Shown: piece by piece, positions 9,322-17,388 of the stretch
Layout: every line of letters starts with the position of its first letter
How positions within the stretch are numbered: position 1 is the stretch's first letter
Virus record (IMG/VR): IMGVR_UViG_3300033156_000283
Location: 1-41,443 of that record
Reading direction: 5' to 3' (one strand)
From: a virus
DNA: 41,443 nt
Made by a program: the position numbers and the translations under genes
Notes under the pieces: generated by a model
Database searches by the model: none
Seen by the model: only the letters and a program-made list of their open reading frames with translations
Told to the model about the DNA's origin: nothing

Positions 9322-9975
9322 TTACTTCACCTTCACCTTCACGTCTGTAGGCCGCTCGTCGGCCGCTTCAGTGTTTGCGTACCGCGCATTCACGTGGTCA
9401 ACCTGCTGCCGAAACAAGGCGGCAAACCGCTCTGCCACGTCAAACATGCCCGCTTGCTCATAGCACCTACTTACAACGTAGTCCAGCAGAAGGTTATGTA
9501 AGCCCTCCGGCAAGGCAGGATCCACGGCATCGCCAACTGCAGGTGGCTTGCATACGTACCACAACGCAAACTTGTCGCTACCGCTTTGCGTCACCGTGCC
9601 AACCTTGAAGCTGATATTGCCGGCATGTATCTGATAGAACGGCGTAGTCTCCGACGGCACGATAACGCTACTGTCACGCATTACGTCAGTCAGCCTCACG
9701 TCCCATCGCACAGCCGGCACGCCCTTGTACTCCACGTACCTGTCACGCACGAAATCGCTTGGCAGAGCGTAGTCTGATGTGCCCGCCACCAGCAAGGTCT
9801 CGACAACCTTCGTCGAAGCCCACAGGGCACCGTCGTTAAGCACGTGCACCAGCACCCCCTGCGCTTCGTCTATGAAGCTGTCAAGTTCAGCATCTGCCCA
9901 GCGGACGCCTTGGAGATCGCCCACCCTGTGCCGAACCGCAATCCTCAATGCTTTTGTGACGTCACCTGCAGCCAT
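9322..9975 (-). CDS. Head-to-tail adaptor protein, paralogue 3
   Basis: 217 residues. The N-terminus reads GDVTKALRIAVRHRVGD with WADAELDSFIDEAQ, then ALPSDFVRDRYVEY, and near the end FALWYVCKPPAVGDAVDPALPEGLH and LLDYVVSRCYEQAG. All these blocks have counterparts in the two genes upstream (9976-10611 and the C-terminal half of 10611-11717). The fold expected is the helical gp4-like connector/adaptor that extends the portal ring in short-tailed phages. ATG 9975 directly follows the previous stop (TAAATG). The basic tail DVKVKVK is unusual. Confidence 0.7.
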   Translation of the reverse strand: MAAGDVTKALRIAVRHRVGDLQGVRWADAELDSFIDEAQGVLVHVLNDGALWASTKVVETLLVAGTSDYALPSDFVRDRYVEYKGVPAVRWDVRLTDVMRDSSVIVPSETTPFYQIHAGNISFKVGTVTQSGSDKFALWYVCKPPAVGDAVDPALPEGLHNLLLDYVVSRCYEQAGMFDVAERFAALFRQQVDHVNARYANTEAADERPTDVKVKVK

Positions 9976-10611
9976 TTAATCACCCGGCCGAATGTCATGC
10001 TCCAGACCCGGCACATACCGGCTTGCTACTGCCGCCATGCACCGCTGAAACTGCGTAAGCAACCTATCTGCCTCTGCCCACTCAGTGCGGGCCTCGCGAC
10101 AACGCATAACGGCAAAGTCCACCATAGCTTCGTGGTACGCCGAAGACAACACCGGGTCCACGGTATCCGAAAGCGCAGGCGGAACCTTCACGTACAACAC
10201 CTTGTACGCCGCTGTCGAAGAAGGATCGCCCTGTTGGACTATCAACCGCACGCCGCCCGCCGTGGCCGAATAGAAGATGAAATAGTACGGGTTGGTGGCC
10301 GAAGGCGTCAGGTAGTTAAGCAAGTCTGCCTCTGCCACCGACCAGGGCTTTGCCTCAATTTCGTCATCACCCACAAGCACCAAGCGTTCCCTCCAGAAGT
10401 CAGAGGGTAACGCCGCCTCCGACGCCGTCAGGTTACCCGTGGCCGTCGCCGTTGCGCCAGGCAACGCGGCATCAGGAAGCATTGCGATAATGGCACGCTG
10501 CGCTTCAGTCAGATAGCTATAGAGCGCATCATCGGTAAAGCCATATTCCGAGGCTTTACCCAGACGCTCACGTACCTTATCGCGTAGCGCTTGTGTTGTT
10601 TCCCCTGCCAT
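9976..10611 (-). CDS. Head-to-tail adaptor protein, paralogue 2
   Basis: 211 residues from ATG 10611, which overlaps the preceding stop (TGATG). It shares with its downstream neighbour the blocks ETTQALRDKVRERLGK, FTDDALYSYLTEAQRAII, ALPSDFWRERLVLVG and YVKVPPALSDTVDPVLSSAY plus MVDFAVMRCREAR. These match the pattern of gp4-like portal adaptors: two long helices plus a small beta domain. The tandem arrangement suggests stacked rings between portal and tail hub. Confidence 0.7.
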   Translation of the reverse strand: MAGETTQALRDKVRERLGKASEYGFTDDALYSYLTEAQRAIIAMLPDAALPGATATATGNLTASEAALPSDFWRERLVLVGDDEIEAKPWSVAEADLLNYLTPSATNPYYFIFYSATAGGVRLIVQQGDPSSTAAYKVLYVKVPPALSDTVDPVLSSAYHEAMVDFAVMRCREARTEWAEADRLLTQFQRCMAAVASRYVPGLEHDIRPGD

Positions 10612-11717
10612 CAAATTGCCTCGCTGTTTATGGTGTTAGGACCCGCACGGTCTTCTGCCGCTCGGTTCCTATCTGTCCGAAGTTGTGCAAGCACCTTCTG
10701 CTCCATCTGCGCCGCCGTCCGCAGGTCACCAAACTCTCTGCAGGCATACGCTATCGCCAAGTCAACGATTAGCTGATGTTGCGCCGCAGGGAAGCCAGGC
10801 TTATCGTCGTCGTTAGACATATTGTCGGGTTCCAGCACCGCGTACAACCGCACCGTCTCATTAGCGGTATCGGGTGCCGGGTACAACGCCAAGGCATCAC
10901 CATACCGCATCCAGTACTCGGGTTCGCCCGAAGTCGAAGACTGCGCCCGCTTGTCTATGTACTCGTCCAGGCGCATTTCCTTCAGCCGCGTCACGTTGCC
11001 GTCAGTGTCTTCATACTCTACTTCCAGCACATCGCGGACACCCGTCGGCAAGCTATACTCGTACACGTCAACCTGCGTCGAGACTTCATAGGTGCCGCGC
11101 GGCCACGCCAACTCAGCCAGTATCGCTTGATACGCCGTGTTGATCCACTGCTCAATGAGTTGATCCGTGACGCGGTAGCGCCTCGCACCGAACATCTCCG
11201 GCAATATCGCGCGAAGCATGCTCTTAAGCTCCTTGTACGTCAGGCCGGCAGCACCAGTGAACGGCGACGTAGGCAACGACCAGACGCCAGCAGTCAGCGT
11301 CCGCGTAGTGTACTCCCACACTTCCTGCGCCGTGGCGCCCTGGCCGTATTCCTCCGAGAAGACATACTGATCCCAACTCATGCCCTGGTAGTCACCGCTG
11401 GGGACCTCGTACACCATCAGGTACGTTCGTTCGACACCGCCGTCAGCCGCCGATTGATCCCACTGATATGAGTAACTTCCGTCGCCGTTGTCGGTCAACG
11501 CTTGCTTGTGTTCCGCACCCAACGAGCCGTAGTTTGCCACGGCGTCCCACTCTTGGGCCACGAAGTCGTACCAAGCATCATCACTTGTACGACGTATCGC
11601 CACGGTAGGAGACAGGCCAACTACCGGGTTATTGCTTGGCGTATCCTCGTCCAACACCACAAGTGTCAGCGTGACCGTGCTGCCTGGCTCTGCGCCTATG
11701 ACCTGCACCCGGACCAC
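10611..11717 (-). CDS. Head-to-tail adaptor protein, paralogue 1, with N-terminal beta domain
   Basis: 368 residues starting at GTG 11717 right after the upstream stop. Residues 1-115 are beta-rich and Ig-like (STVTLTLVVLDED). Residues about 155-368 carry the same adaptor pattern as the next two genes: LTYKELKSMLRAILPEMFG, RVTDQLIEQWINTAYQAIL, YSLPTGVRDVLEVEY, RLYAVLEPDNMSNDDDKPGFP and LIVDLAIAYACREFGD. It is therefore an adaptor fused to an extra N-terminal domain. The SD before the GTG is weak, so expression probably depends on coupling with the upstream gene. Confidence 0.65.
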   Translation of the reverse strand: MVRVQVIGAEPGSTVTLTLVVLDEDTPSNNPVVGLSPTVAIRRTSDDAWYDFVAQEWDAVANYGSLGAEHKQALTDNGDGSYSYQWDQSAADGGVERTYLMVYEVPSGDYQGMSWDQYVFSEEYGQGATAQEVWEYTTRTLTAGVWSLPTSPFTGAAGLTYKELKSMLRAILPEMFGARRYRVTDQLIEQWINTAYQAILAELAWPRGTYEVSTQVDVYEYSLPTGVRDVLEVEYEDTDGNVTRLKEMRLDEYIDKRAQSSTSGEPEYWMRYGDALALYPAPDTANETVRLYAVLEPDNMSNDDDKPGFPAAQHQLIVDLAIAYACREFGDLRTAAQMEQKVLAQLRTDRNRAAEDRAGPNTINSEAI

Positions 11718-11933
11718 CTACCCAACCGGGATTACCTCCCAGTCTACCGTAATGCCGGTTGCCCGCACAATTAGCACGGGCATTACCGCACACCTATGCT
11801 TCTGCTCAATCTCTTCTTTGACGCGCCGAAACTCTTGTGCGCAAGCCTCCACGCGTTGCCTCTGCTCTTGCGCAAGAACTTCAGCCGCCTTCTGCGGATC
11901 AATCTGTGGCTTAGTTTGCTTTCGCTTTGCCAT
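11718..11933 (-). CDS. Small charged protein, unknown
   Basis: 71 residues from ATG 11933 (MAKRKQTKPQID), chosen because GGAGG lies 7 bases upstream; ATG 11936 is also possible. The first 45 residues are a charged helix with heptad character (AAEVLAQEQRQRVEACAQEF) and the last 25 are beta-like (VLIVRATGITVDWEVIPVG). Coupling to both neighbours points to a co-translated tail assembly protein. Not recognised. Confidence 0.65.
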   Translation of the reverse strand: MAKRKQTKPQIDPQKAAEVLAQEQRQRVEACAQEFRRVKEEIEQKHRCAVMPVLIVRATGITVDWEVIPVG

Positions 11934-11935
11934 CA

Positions 11936-12274
11936 TCAATCCTCCATTGCTTGTTCATTCAGCGCCTCTGCGTAGATCTGTTTCATCGCTGCGATAACCG
12001 CTGGGGCAAACTGAGTTTTCATAATGTTCGCAACAAGCACAGGCCCTACTCTAACGGGGCTCCACTTTCCGAGCTGTACTACCTTCCTGATTTCGCGGGT
12101 CCCACCGTCCTCTGTTACCGCCCGTGCCTTAAGGTGCAGGACGACAGGATAGTACCCTTCCTGTGGCTCCGACACCTCGCCCTCCGCCGTAGGCTCCGGC
12201 GTGATCGTGCCAGGAGCATTGACGGTAAACGACCCTCCAAGGTGCAAGTCTACGTACTGCGTTGCTTTGGGCAT
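11936..12274 (-). CDS. Small structural-operon protein, unknown
   Basis: 112 residues from ATG 12274, preceded by AGGAGG with 6-base spacing. The N-terminal half is beta-rich (VDLHLGGSFTVNAPG; EGYYPVVLHLKARAV) and the C-terminal half helical (FAPAVIAAMKQIYAEALNEQAMED). No family was recognised. It lies between the fibre-like protein and the adaptors. Confidence 0.7.
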   Translation of the reverse strand: MPKATQYVDLHLGGSFTVNAPGTITPEPTAEGEVSEPQEGYYPVVLHLKARAVTEDGGTREIRKVVQLGKWSPVRVGPVLVANIMKTQFAPAVIAAMKQIYAEALNEQAMED

Positions 12275-12290
12275 TTTTAACCTCCTGCGA

Positions 12291-13982
12291 TTACAGTACC
12301 GGCTCACCCAGCCGGTTCTTTGTATAACAGAATTGCACGGCAATCACGCGGGCATCCTCGCCGAGCGTATCAGCGGCGTCGTCGGCATCGCGGTAAAGCC
12401 GTATAGCCAACTCATCGCCGCGCTCCAAGTCGGCGGCCGATATGCCTGTCGTGAACGTAGTGCAGACTAGCTCCCCTGCGGCGTGATTTCCATCGCTGAC
12501 TTCGGTAATGGTGGTCGTGCTATCAGATATTGCCTCCCCGCACTTGATAGCCCGATACTCCAACCCCCACTTCACGGCACCGTTGTCGGCATTGTCGTGG
12601 AACCAGTACACGCTGACCGAGATGTCCGTGGTGTTATCCCAATCGCACGGTATCTCCACCTCAGCGTATGCCGATTCCTCCGTGCTATCATCAAAATCAA
12701 GGGTATAGAAAATCCCCTCGAATGTTTCGCCGGGATAGTTTGCCGCCGGTATCTTGAACCTCTTTGGGTCAAGCCGCATGAAGCCACGGACGCGAGCGTC
12801 GCCCGCCAAGGTCAACTCTCCATCCTCGGCGATTGCCAAGTAATCCGTGTCGGTGCCGAATTGTGCCGAAGCGGCGACGAACTTGTCGTCGGTCTGAAGT
12901 GTGTTAGCAGCCACACGGTAGAGGTTTGTGTCATAAGTGCCCGTCCCATCTCCGAAGGCAATGCCCTCCGCCGCTGTGGTGCCACCTTTCAGTGTGAGTC
13001 GCGAAGGCGGCGGGCCTGGGTTCACACCCAAGGACACGTATGCGGTGTCTCCATGAATGTTGATTCCCAGCCCCCCTGAACCAGTACCGAGGTTTACATC
13101 AGAATTGGTTCCCGTGTCCGAATAAATGCTAACACTATAGTTTAGCAATATATACTCATAGCCGCTCTTGCCACGTATCCTGCCCGTACCAATCAATTGC
13201 AAATCATCATCAGTAGCAAGCCGATTGGCAGATACACGGTAGAGGTTAGCATCACCGCCTAATGTCAGCACCCCATCACTATCAATGCTCGCCACTATCG
13301 CCCCGTCGCTGTCCCTAATCCGCCACTCCGTGCCGCCGGCGTTGTCAGGGAGTTGGAAGGCGAAGCCGGTGACGTAGCTATCTTGTGCATACCAGAGGAC
13401 TTCGTCGTTGGTATCGTCTACCTTCACCCGGTAGTAACGCCTATCTGAGGCGGCGCTAATCCAGCCGTAATGACCTATATGCGGATTCTGGCCGCTTGTA
13501 GCTTTTGTAGCTATACCGATATGGGGTGCACCATCGGTGCCACCGTAGCCTAATATAATTGCAGAACTGACCCCTTGGCCTATCCGGATTTCGGAGGTAT
13601 TAGCCTTCAGTGCCACTCCTAAGCTGTCGAAGACAATGGCGAAATAGCGATTACCTCCGCCATATACAGTTCTCCGACAGCCGTAGAAATAGTAGTAGGT
13701 GCTTCTGTCATCATCAATGCTGCTGTTGCCAAAATTGACTGTCCTATGCGCCCCTGTCGGCAAGTCGAACGTGAACGTGCTGGGCAGGTTCATTGTGGCC
13801 CCCGCCCCGAAGTTCAACCCCCCAAACGTTGGGGTTGCCCCCGTATGAATATCTTGAATAGTGTCAAGGGCATTGCCAACGAGGCGCAAGTTGGTAGCGT
13901 TGAATGCAAGACCAACCTGGTGGTCGCTTATAGTCACAGGCGGATCCGCCGTGTAAACAAGGCGGCGTACAATCTTAGCCAC
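12291..13982 (-). CDS. Tail fibre / receptor-binding-type protein
   Basis: 563 residues from GTG 13982, with SD AAGGGGTG 7 bases upstream. It is Gly/Thr/Asn/Asp-rich and beta-repetitive. A repeat typical of phage fibres occurs twice, as DANLYRVSANRLATDD and DTNLYRVAANTLQTDD, with further LTLGGDA and LTLAGDA turns. The last 150 residues (from about MRLDPKRFKIPAANY) form a separate beta domain (ISVSVYWFHDNADNGAVKWG), probably the tip. Such proteins trimerise and bind the host surface. There is no obvious chaperone motif. Its place upstream of the adaptors, not at the end of the operon, is unusual for a fibre. Confidence 0.65.
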   Translation of the reverse strand: MAKIVRRLVYTADPPVTISDHQVGLAFNATNLRLVGNALDTIQDIHTGATPTFGGLNFGAGATMNLPSTFTFDLPTGAHRTVNFGNSSIDDDRSTYYYFYGCRRTVYGGGNRYFAIVFDSLGVALKANTSEIRIGQGVSSAIILGYGGTDGAPHIGIATKATSGQNPHIGHYGWISAASDRRYYRVKVDDTNDEVLWYAQDSYVTGFAFQLPDNAGGTEWRIRDSDGAIVASIDSDGVLTLGGDANLYRVSANRLATDDDLQLIGTGRIRGKSGYEYILLNYSVSIYSDTGTNSDVNLGTGSGGLGINIHGDTAYVSLGVNPGPPPSRLTLKGGTTAAEGIAFGDGTGTYDTNLYRVAANTLQTDDKFVAASAQFGTDTDYLAIAEDGELTLAGDARVRGFMRLDPKRFKIPAANYPGETFEGIFYTLDFDDSTEESAYAEVEIPCDWDNTTDISVSVYWFHDNADNGAVKWGLEYRAIKCGEAISDSTTTITEVSDGNHAAGELVCTTFTTGISAADLERGDELAIRLYRDADDAADTLGEDARVIAVQFCYTKNRLGEPVL

Positions 13983-13995
13983 TACCGAACACCCC

Positions 13996-14772
13996 TTAGA
14001 CTACAGAAGCCACAAGATCCAGTGTGCAAGCATTATCCCCGTCGTTGGCAACATGCACCTTGATATACGGCCACGCACCACGGAATTCAAGCAGTGCCTC
14101 GCGCGCCTGGTCAGCAGTCCACGTCTTGACCTTTACGAGGTTCCCGCCGCTCGTGGACAGGTCACGGAAGTATGCATTGTACCAGTCTGTCCCGTCGTGG
14201 CTTACCAGTATTGAGAGGCTCACGCTTTCCGAACCTGTACCCACGTCCAGGTATACAGCAAGCTGAATGACGCGGTACGGAACCTGTCCAAGCACCCTAT
14301 CGTGGTGCCTCATCGTCACGATTTCGTAGTCGGCACTATTACCAGCCGCAATCGAGGCGCCATCAGCCAACTCGATTATCTTCCCGCGTCGCTCCAACGT
14401 ATCATCAACACCTTTCTTCCCAAGCAGTAAGTAATCTTCCAAAAGGTCATCAGTTGGCTCTCTATAGCCTATCTCAGCCAAGGTCGGTGCCGGCTCCGTT
14501 CCCGTACCAACGCTCCACGGGTTCGCCGGCAATTCAGCGTCCAGCGCACCGTAATACGGGTCACCCAAACTAGGCGTTGGTTCGGCCAGCAGCGTCGTAT
14601 TGAGCCGCCATACGTAGTATCCAGGCCCTACTGCCGCGAACGCCCTGTAGAGGTACCTCGTCGCATCACCAGACCCGTGTACGTAGTACGGTACTCCGTT
14701 GAACGTACCCGCCTCGTGGTAGTCGCCGTTGTAGCTATCGTCTCCGGCGCCGCTTACTTTCCAGATAGACAT
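13996..14772 (-). CDS. Beta-rich structural protein, fibre or capsid-fibre candidate
   Basis: 258 residues from ATG 14772 (MSIWKVSGAGDDSYNG), chosen because GGAGG lies just upstream; a TTG four codons earlier is less likely. The N-terminal third resembles a small beta carbohydrate-facing module (NGVPYYVHGSGDATRYLYRAF). The C-terminal half looks like a jelly-roll: VSLSILVSHDGTDWYNAYF, then WPYIKVHVANDGDNACTLDL. A helical linker (LLEDYLLLGKKGVDDTLERRG) lies between. It follows the capsid and decoration genes after a strong hairpin. Function is inferred only. Confidence 0.6.
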   Translation of the reverse strand: MSIWKVSGAGDDSYNGDYHEAGTFNGVPYYVHGSGDATRYLYRAFAAVGPGYYVWRLNTTLLAEPTPSLGDPYYGALDAELPANPWSVGTGTEPAPTLAEIGYREPTDDLLEDYLLLGKKGVDDTLERRGKIIELADGASIAAGNSADYEIVTMRHHDRVLGQVPYRVIQLAVYLDVGTGSESVSLSILVSHDGTDWYNAYFRDLSTSGGNLVKVKTWTADQAREALLEFRGAWPYIKVHVANDGDNACTLDLVASVV

Positions 14773-14790
14773 ACCTGCCTCCAATCAGCG

Positions 14791-14820
14791 GTGGGGCGGC
14801 CTGCGTGCGGGCCGCCCCAC
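14791..14820 (-). terminator. Strong hairpin between decoration candidate and fibre-like genes
   Basis: A perfect inverted repeat with 11-bp arms (GTGGGGCGGCC) and an 8-base loop lies just after the stop at 14826. No T-run follows on the minus strand, so it may be a leaky terminator or an mRNA-stabilising stem that keeps capsid mRNA abundant relative to downstream tail genes. Confidence 0.75.
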
Positions 14821-14825
14821 ATCAC

Positions 14826-15182
14826 TTAGCGCGGCATACTGGCGCGGTACCTCACCTGCTTGTCCGTTAAAGCGCCGGCATCATAGGGCGAATACTCGAC
14901 AACACTCAGCCCTATGATGTACTGCGTATCGGTAGCGCCGGCGCACTTGAACGCCACTTCGCCGATGGTATCGAGGTCATCAGGGTCAATCACCAGCTTA
15001 TACAGCGTCCCGTCAACCTTGCTTGCGGCACTACCGGCGGTGGCAGCAAACGCGCCACCCGCCTTGCTTACGGTGACAGTCTGCGCCTCATCGGTGCCGA
15101 CCTCGAAGTATATCGTGCGCCTGGCCGCGTTGGGCTCCTTGCGGCGCAGCGCCTTGTTCATCACCCTAAAGTTTGTAGCCAT
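14826..15182 (-). CDS. Capsid decoration/cement protein candidate
   Basis: 118 residues, located 15 bases after the major capsid gene. The N-terminus is basic (MATNFRVMNKALRRKEPNAARR). The rest is beta-strand-rich with Thr/Val/Ala (TIYFEVGTDEAQTVTVSKAGG; DTQYIIGLSVVEYSPYD). SD GAGGGGTG precedes the ATG. Size and position directly after the capsid gene, and before a strong hairpin that would cap a high-abundance transcript, fit a head decoration protein. No specific family was recognised. Confidence 0.6.
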   Translation of the reverse strand: MATNFRVMNKALRRKEPNAARRTIYFEVGTDEAQTVTVSKAGGAFAATAGSAASKVDGTLYKLVIDPDDLDTIGEVAFKCAGATDTQYIIGLSVVEYSPYDAGALTDKQVRYRASMPR

Positions 15183-15197
15183 GTAGCGTCACCCCTC

Positions 15198-16259
15198 TTA
15201 GGACGGTATATCTACCTGACCAGGCTGGAATACGGACGGGTCTTGAGTGATGTCAATGTTGAAGACCCGACAGTGAGCTCGCCGCGAAGTGCCCACGAAG
15301 TTGCCCCAGAACCTCAGGTAATTGACCATGTTAAACGAGTCAATGGGCTTCTGCCAACCGCGCCACTCCATGTTGACTGACGGGACGTACCCAAGCTGCA
15401 GGTAATCCCAGTCAATCATGAAGACCTCATAGCCCTTCGCATTGGCGCGGGAGCTTTGCCCTTCGACCCAAGCTGCTCCGGGACAATCGCGGTCTTGCAC
15501 GAACGGAACGTCGCGGATCCAGAAGGTGGGGAACCCCCACTTCACGACGCGGTGATTAGCATATGCCACCTTCGCCATCAGGTAGTCGTTTGTGGAGATC
15601 TGCGCCTTCAATACGCGCCACAATTCGGGCTTGCAGAAGGCGATATCCAGTGTGCCGCTGGTGGTCATCTGCGTGGTGTCTATGCAGAGCTCCATATTCT
15701 CCAGCGACGGTGATACTGCGGTGGCATAGCTATCCTCGCCATCCATCACGTGGGGCTTCCACCAAGTGTAGGTGGAGGGATCAAGCCCACCCCATGTCGC
15801 GGTGTCGTCGAGGATTGTGGACAGACCAGTAATTTCGGGGGGGTCGGCCGAACCGTCTCCGGTGTAGAGCTCGGCATTGAGGTCATCGCGGGCAACTTTG
15901 ACTACGTTGTCAATATGGACCTTGACGAAGTCCAGCAACGCAAGGCCGGCCTGCTCCTTGATGTCCTGCTCGTAAAGCACCAAGGGCCACGCAACCTCAG
16001 CCGGCGTAAACTTACCGCGGGTTGCAATCTGGCTCGCGGCGCTCAAGCTGAACGTGGTGCCCCGCTTGGTGTGCACGGCGCTGGTAGCCTTCCCGTATTC
16101 AAGCAGAGGCTCCCAGTCTCGTCCGCGCATGGGGGTTAGGTGACGCTTCGCCTCCAAGAGGGTCGGCGTCCCCACGAAGATTTGGTCAACGAGGACCTTC
16201 GACGTATACGACGCGGTTATCGCATCAAACGTCGAGGCACTTGGTATAGTCTCAGCCAT
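15198..16259 (-). CDS. Major capsid protein, HK97-fold type
   Basis: 353 residues, about the usual length for a non-cleaved HK97-fold coat protein. The N-terminal arm (ASTFDAITASYTSKVLVDQIF) leads into an E-loop-like region (residues about 45-80), a long helix with LLDFVKVHIDNVVKVARDDLNAELY, and a C-terminal beta region. The conserved feel of SLENMELCIDTTQ and KPELWRVLKAQISTNDYLMAKV fits capsid P-domain helices. It follows a scaffold-like gene with no protease gene nearby. The SD AGGAGGTG lies 8 bases before ATG 16259 but within a long hairpin (16261-16299). Confidence 0.8.
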   Translation of the reverse strand: MAETIPSASTFDAITASYTSKVLVDQIFVGTPTLLEAKRHLTPMRGRDWEPLLEYGKATSAVHTKRGTTFSLSAASQIATRGKFTPAEVAWPLVLYEQDIKEQAGLALLDFVKVHIDNVVKVARDDLNAELYTGDGSADPPEITGLSTILDDTATWGGLDPSTYTWWKPHVMDGEDSYATAVSPSLENMELCIDTTQMTTSGTLDIAFCKPELWRVLKAQISTNDYLMAKVAYANHRVVKWGFPTFWIRDVPFVQDRDCPGAAWVEGQSSRANAKGYEVFMIDWDYLQLGYVPSVNMEWRGWQKPIDSFNMVNYLRFWGNFVGTSRRAHCRVFNIDITQDPSVFQPGQVDIPS

Positions 16260-16260
16260 C

Positions 16261-16299
16261 TTTCGACACCTCCTGCGTTATCGCGTAGGAGTGCCGAAA
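16261..16299 (-). promoter_or_regulatory. Capsid mRNA leader hairpin that pairs with its Shine-Dalgarno
   Basis: The 5' leader of the capsid gene can fold into a stem of about 15 pairs. Outer UUUCG/CGAAA and CA/UG segments join through a G-U pair, and an inner CUCCU pairs with AGGAG of the SD (complement of 16269-16274). One base is bulged, one pair is mismatched, and the loop is near 16278-16283. The start codon at 16259 lies directly after the stem. It may control ribosome access or protect the mRNA end. Confidence 0.6.
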
Positions 16300-16305
16300 C
16301 CTGCC

Positions 16306-17304
16306 TTACGCCAGGCCGAGAAGCTGTCGAATACGCGGGTCGCGCTTCTGGACGTTCACCACGTCGTCAAGCGTCTTCGGTTCCTCGCCTTGCGGCTTCT
16401 CCGTCGGCGTGCTTGGACCTTGCGGCAGTGACGTGGCCGCAGAGCGTCGCTGCTGCTTCTGTTGCTTTCGCGCTGTCTCCGTACCCTTGCGGTACTTCTC
16501 CAGAAGCTTGGGTCCTTGCACCGCCATGTATGCTTTCTTGATGGTGTCGGGACCCTGGTACCACCCGGTCCGCCGGAGATAGTCAAACACCTTCTCGTAG
16601 ACCTCCGGCTCGTTGATGTCCGGGTACTCTTCGGCAAGTTCGTCAGCTTGTCGGATTAGCTCCTGCATCAGCGTTTGCCGCTGCTGGTCAAGGATCTGGC
16701 TTTCGAGTTGGCCGATCCGCTGCTCAAGCTCGGCGGCAACAGCGTTTGACAGGTCAATGGCGTTAGGTTCGCGCCCGTAGGTTGTGCGGAACCACTGCGC
16801 CCATGCCTCCGGCTGCTGACGTGCGCTCGGCGGTTGCCCCGCCGCAGGCGCCACTGCTGGCGCCGGTCCTGCCGCCGGGGCCGCAGTAGATGGCGCTTGG
16901 GCACGTTGCGCCTCAAGCTCTGCCTCCAACGCCTCCAAAGCGGCTTCGCGGGCTTCGATCAGCTCCCGCTGGCGGGCAAGTTCCTGCATCTCCTTTGTAA
17001 ACTTTGCCCTTCGGAGCTGCCCTTCGACAAGCGCCCTGAGACCGTCTTCTGTCTGAGCAAGCTTCTTCGCAAGCTCGACGGCCTCATCGGCCGAGAGTTC
17101 ATCCCATTCCACCTCATCCGGGTGCGGTAGCGCTTGTTCGGACCCTTCAGCGTCCGAGTGCTCGTCCTCCGCGTGTCCGGCGGTGTCTGGCTCCGGCGGC
17201 ACGCCTTGGTCGAGTTCGGCCTCCGAGTGTCCACTCAAGGCTGCCCTGATGGCATCCTCGTACGTGGGTTCATCGGCCGAGTGTTCGCCTTGGTCTGGTG
17301 CCAC
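16306..17304 (-). CDS. Scaffolding protein
   Basis: 332 residues from GTG 17304, with AGGAGG 8 bases upstream. The first 75 residues are very acidic (Asp/Glu/Ser/His-rich). Residues about 85-145 form a charged coiled coil (QRELIEAREAALEALEAEL), followed by a Pro/Ala linker and a second helical region (VAAELEQRIGQLESQILDQQ). The C-terminus is basic then short-helical (RDPRIRQLLGLA), as in scaffold proteins whose tail touches the coat protein. It lies directly upstream of the capsid gene. A near-consensus promoter lies in the gap before it. Confidence 0.8.
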   Translation of the reverse strand: MAPDQGEHSADEPTYEDAIRAALSGHSEAELDQGVPPEPDTAGHAEDEHSDAEGSEQALPHPDEVEWDELSADEAVELAKKLAQTEDGLRALVEGQLRRAKFTKEMQELARQRELIEAREAALEALEAELEAQRAQAPSTAAPAAGPAPAVAPAAGQPPSARQQPEAWAQWFRTTYGREPNAIDLSNAVAAELEQRIGQLESQILDQQRQTLMQELIRQADELAEEYPDINEPEVYEKVFDYLRRTGWYQGPDTIKKAYMAVQGPKLLEKYRKGTETARKQQKQQRRSAATSLPQGPSTPTEKPQGEEPKTLDDVVNVQKRDPRIRQLLGLA

Positions 17305-17358
17305 GCTTGGGGCCTCCTTTCAACGGCTATCGTTTCCGGGCTAACGCCCGTTGCAAGC

Positions 17359-17388
17359 CCTATACCACAAGAACACTACTTCTGTCAA
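17359..17388 (-). promoter_or_regulatory. Sigma70-type promoter before the scaffold-capsid genes
   Basis: On the minus strand TTGACA (complement of 17383-17388) is followed after 18 bases by TATAGG (complement of 17359-17364) within the sequence TTGTGGTATAGG. The portal stop codon overlaps the -35 box. The promoter would boost scaffold and capsid expression. A small CGGGC/GCCCG hairpin lies in the leader just downstream (about 17339-17352). Confidence 0.7.

Noticed and set aside
16261-16299. Intrinsic terminator between scaffold and capsid
   Set aside because: The stem is not followed by a U-run, and stopping transcription just before the capsid gene would be counterproductive; leader control is more likely.
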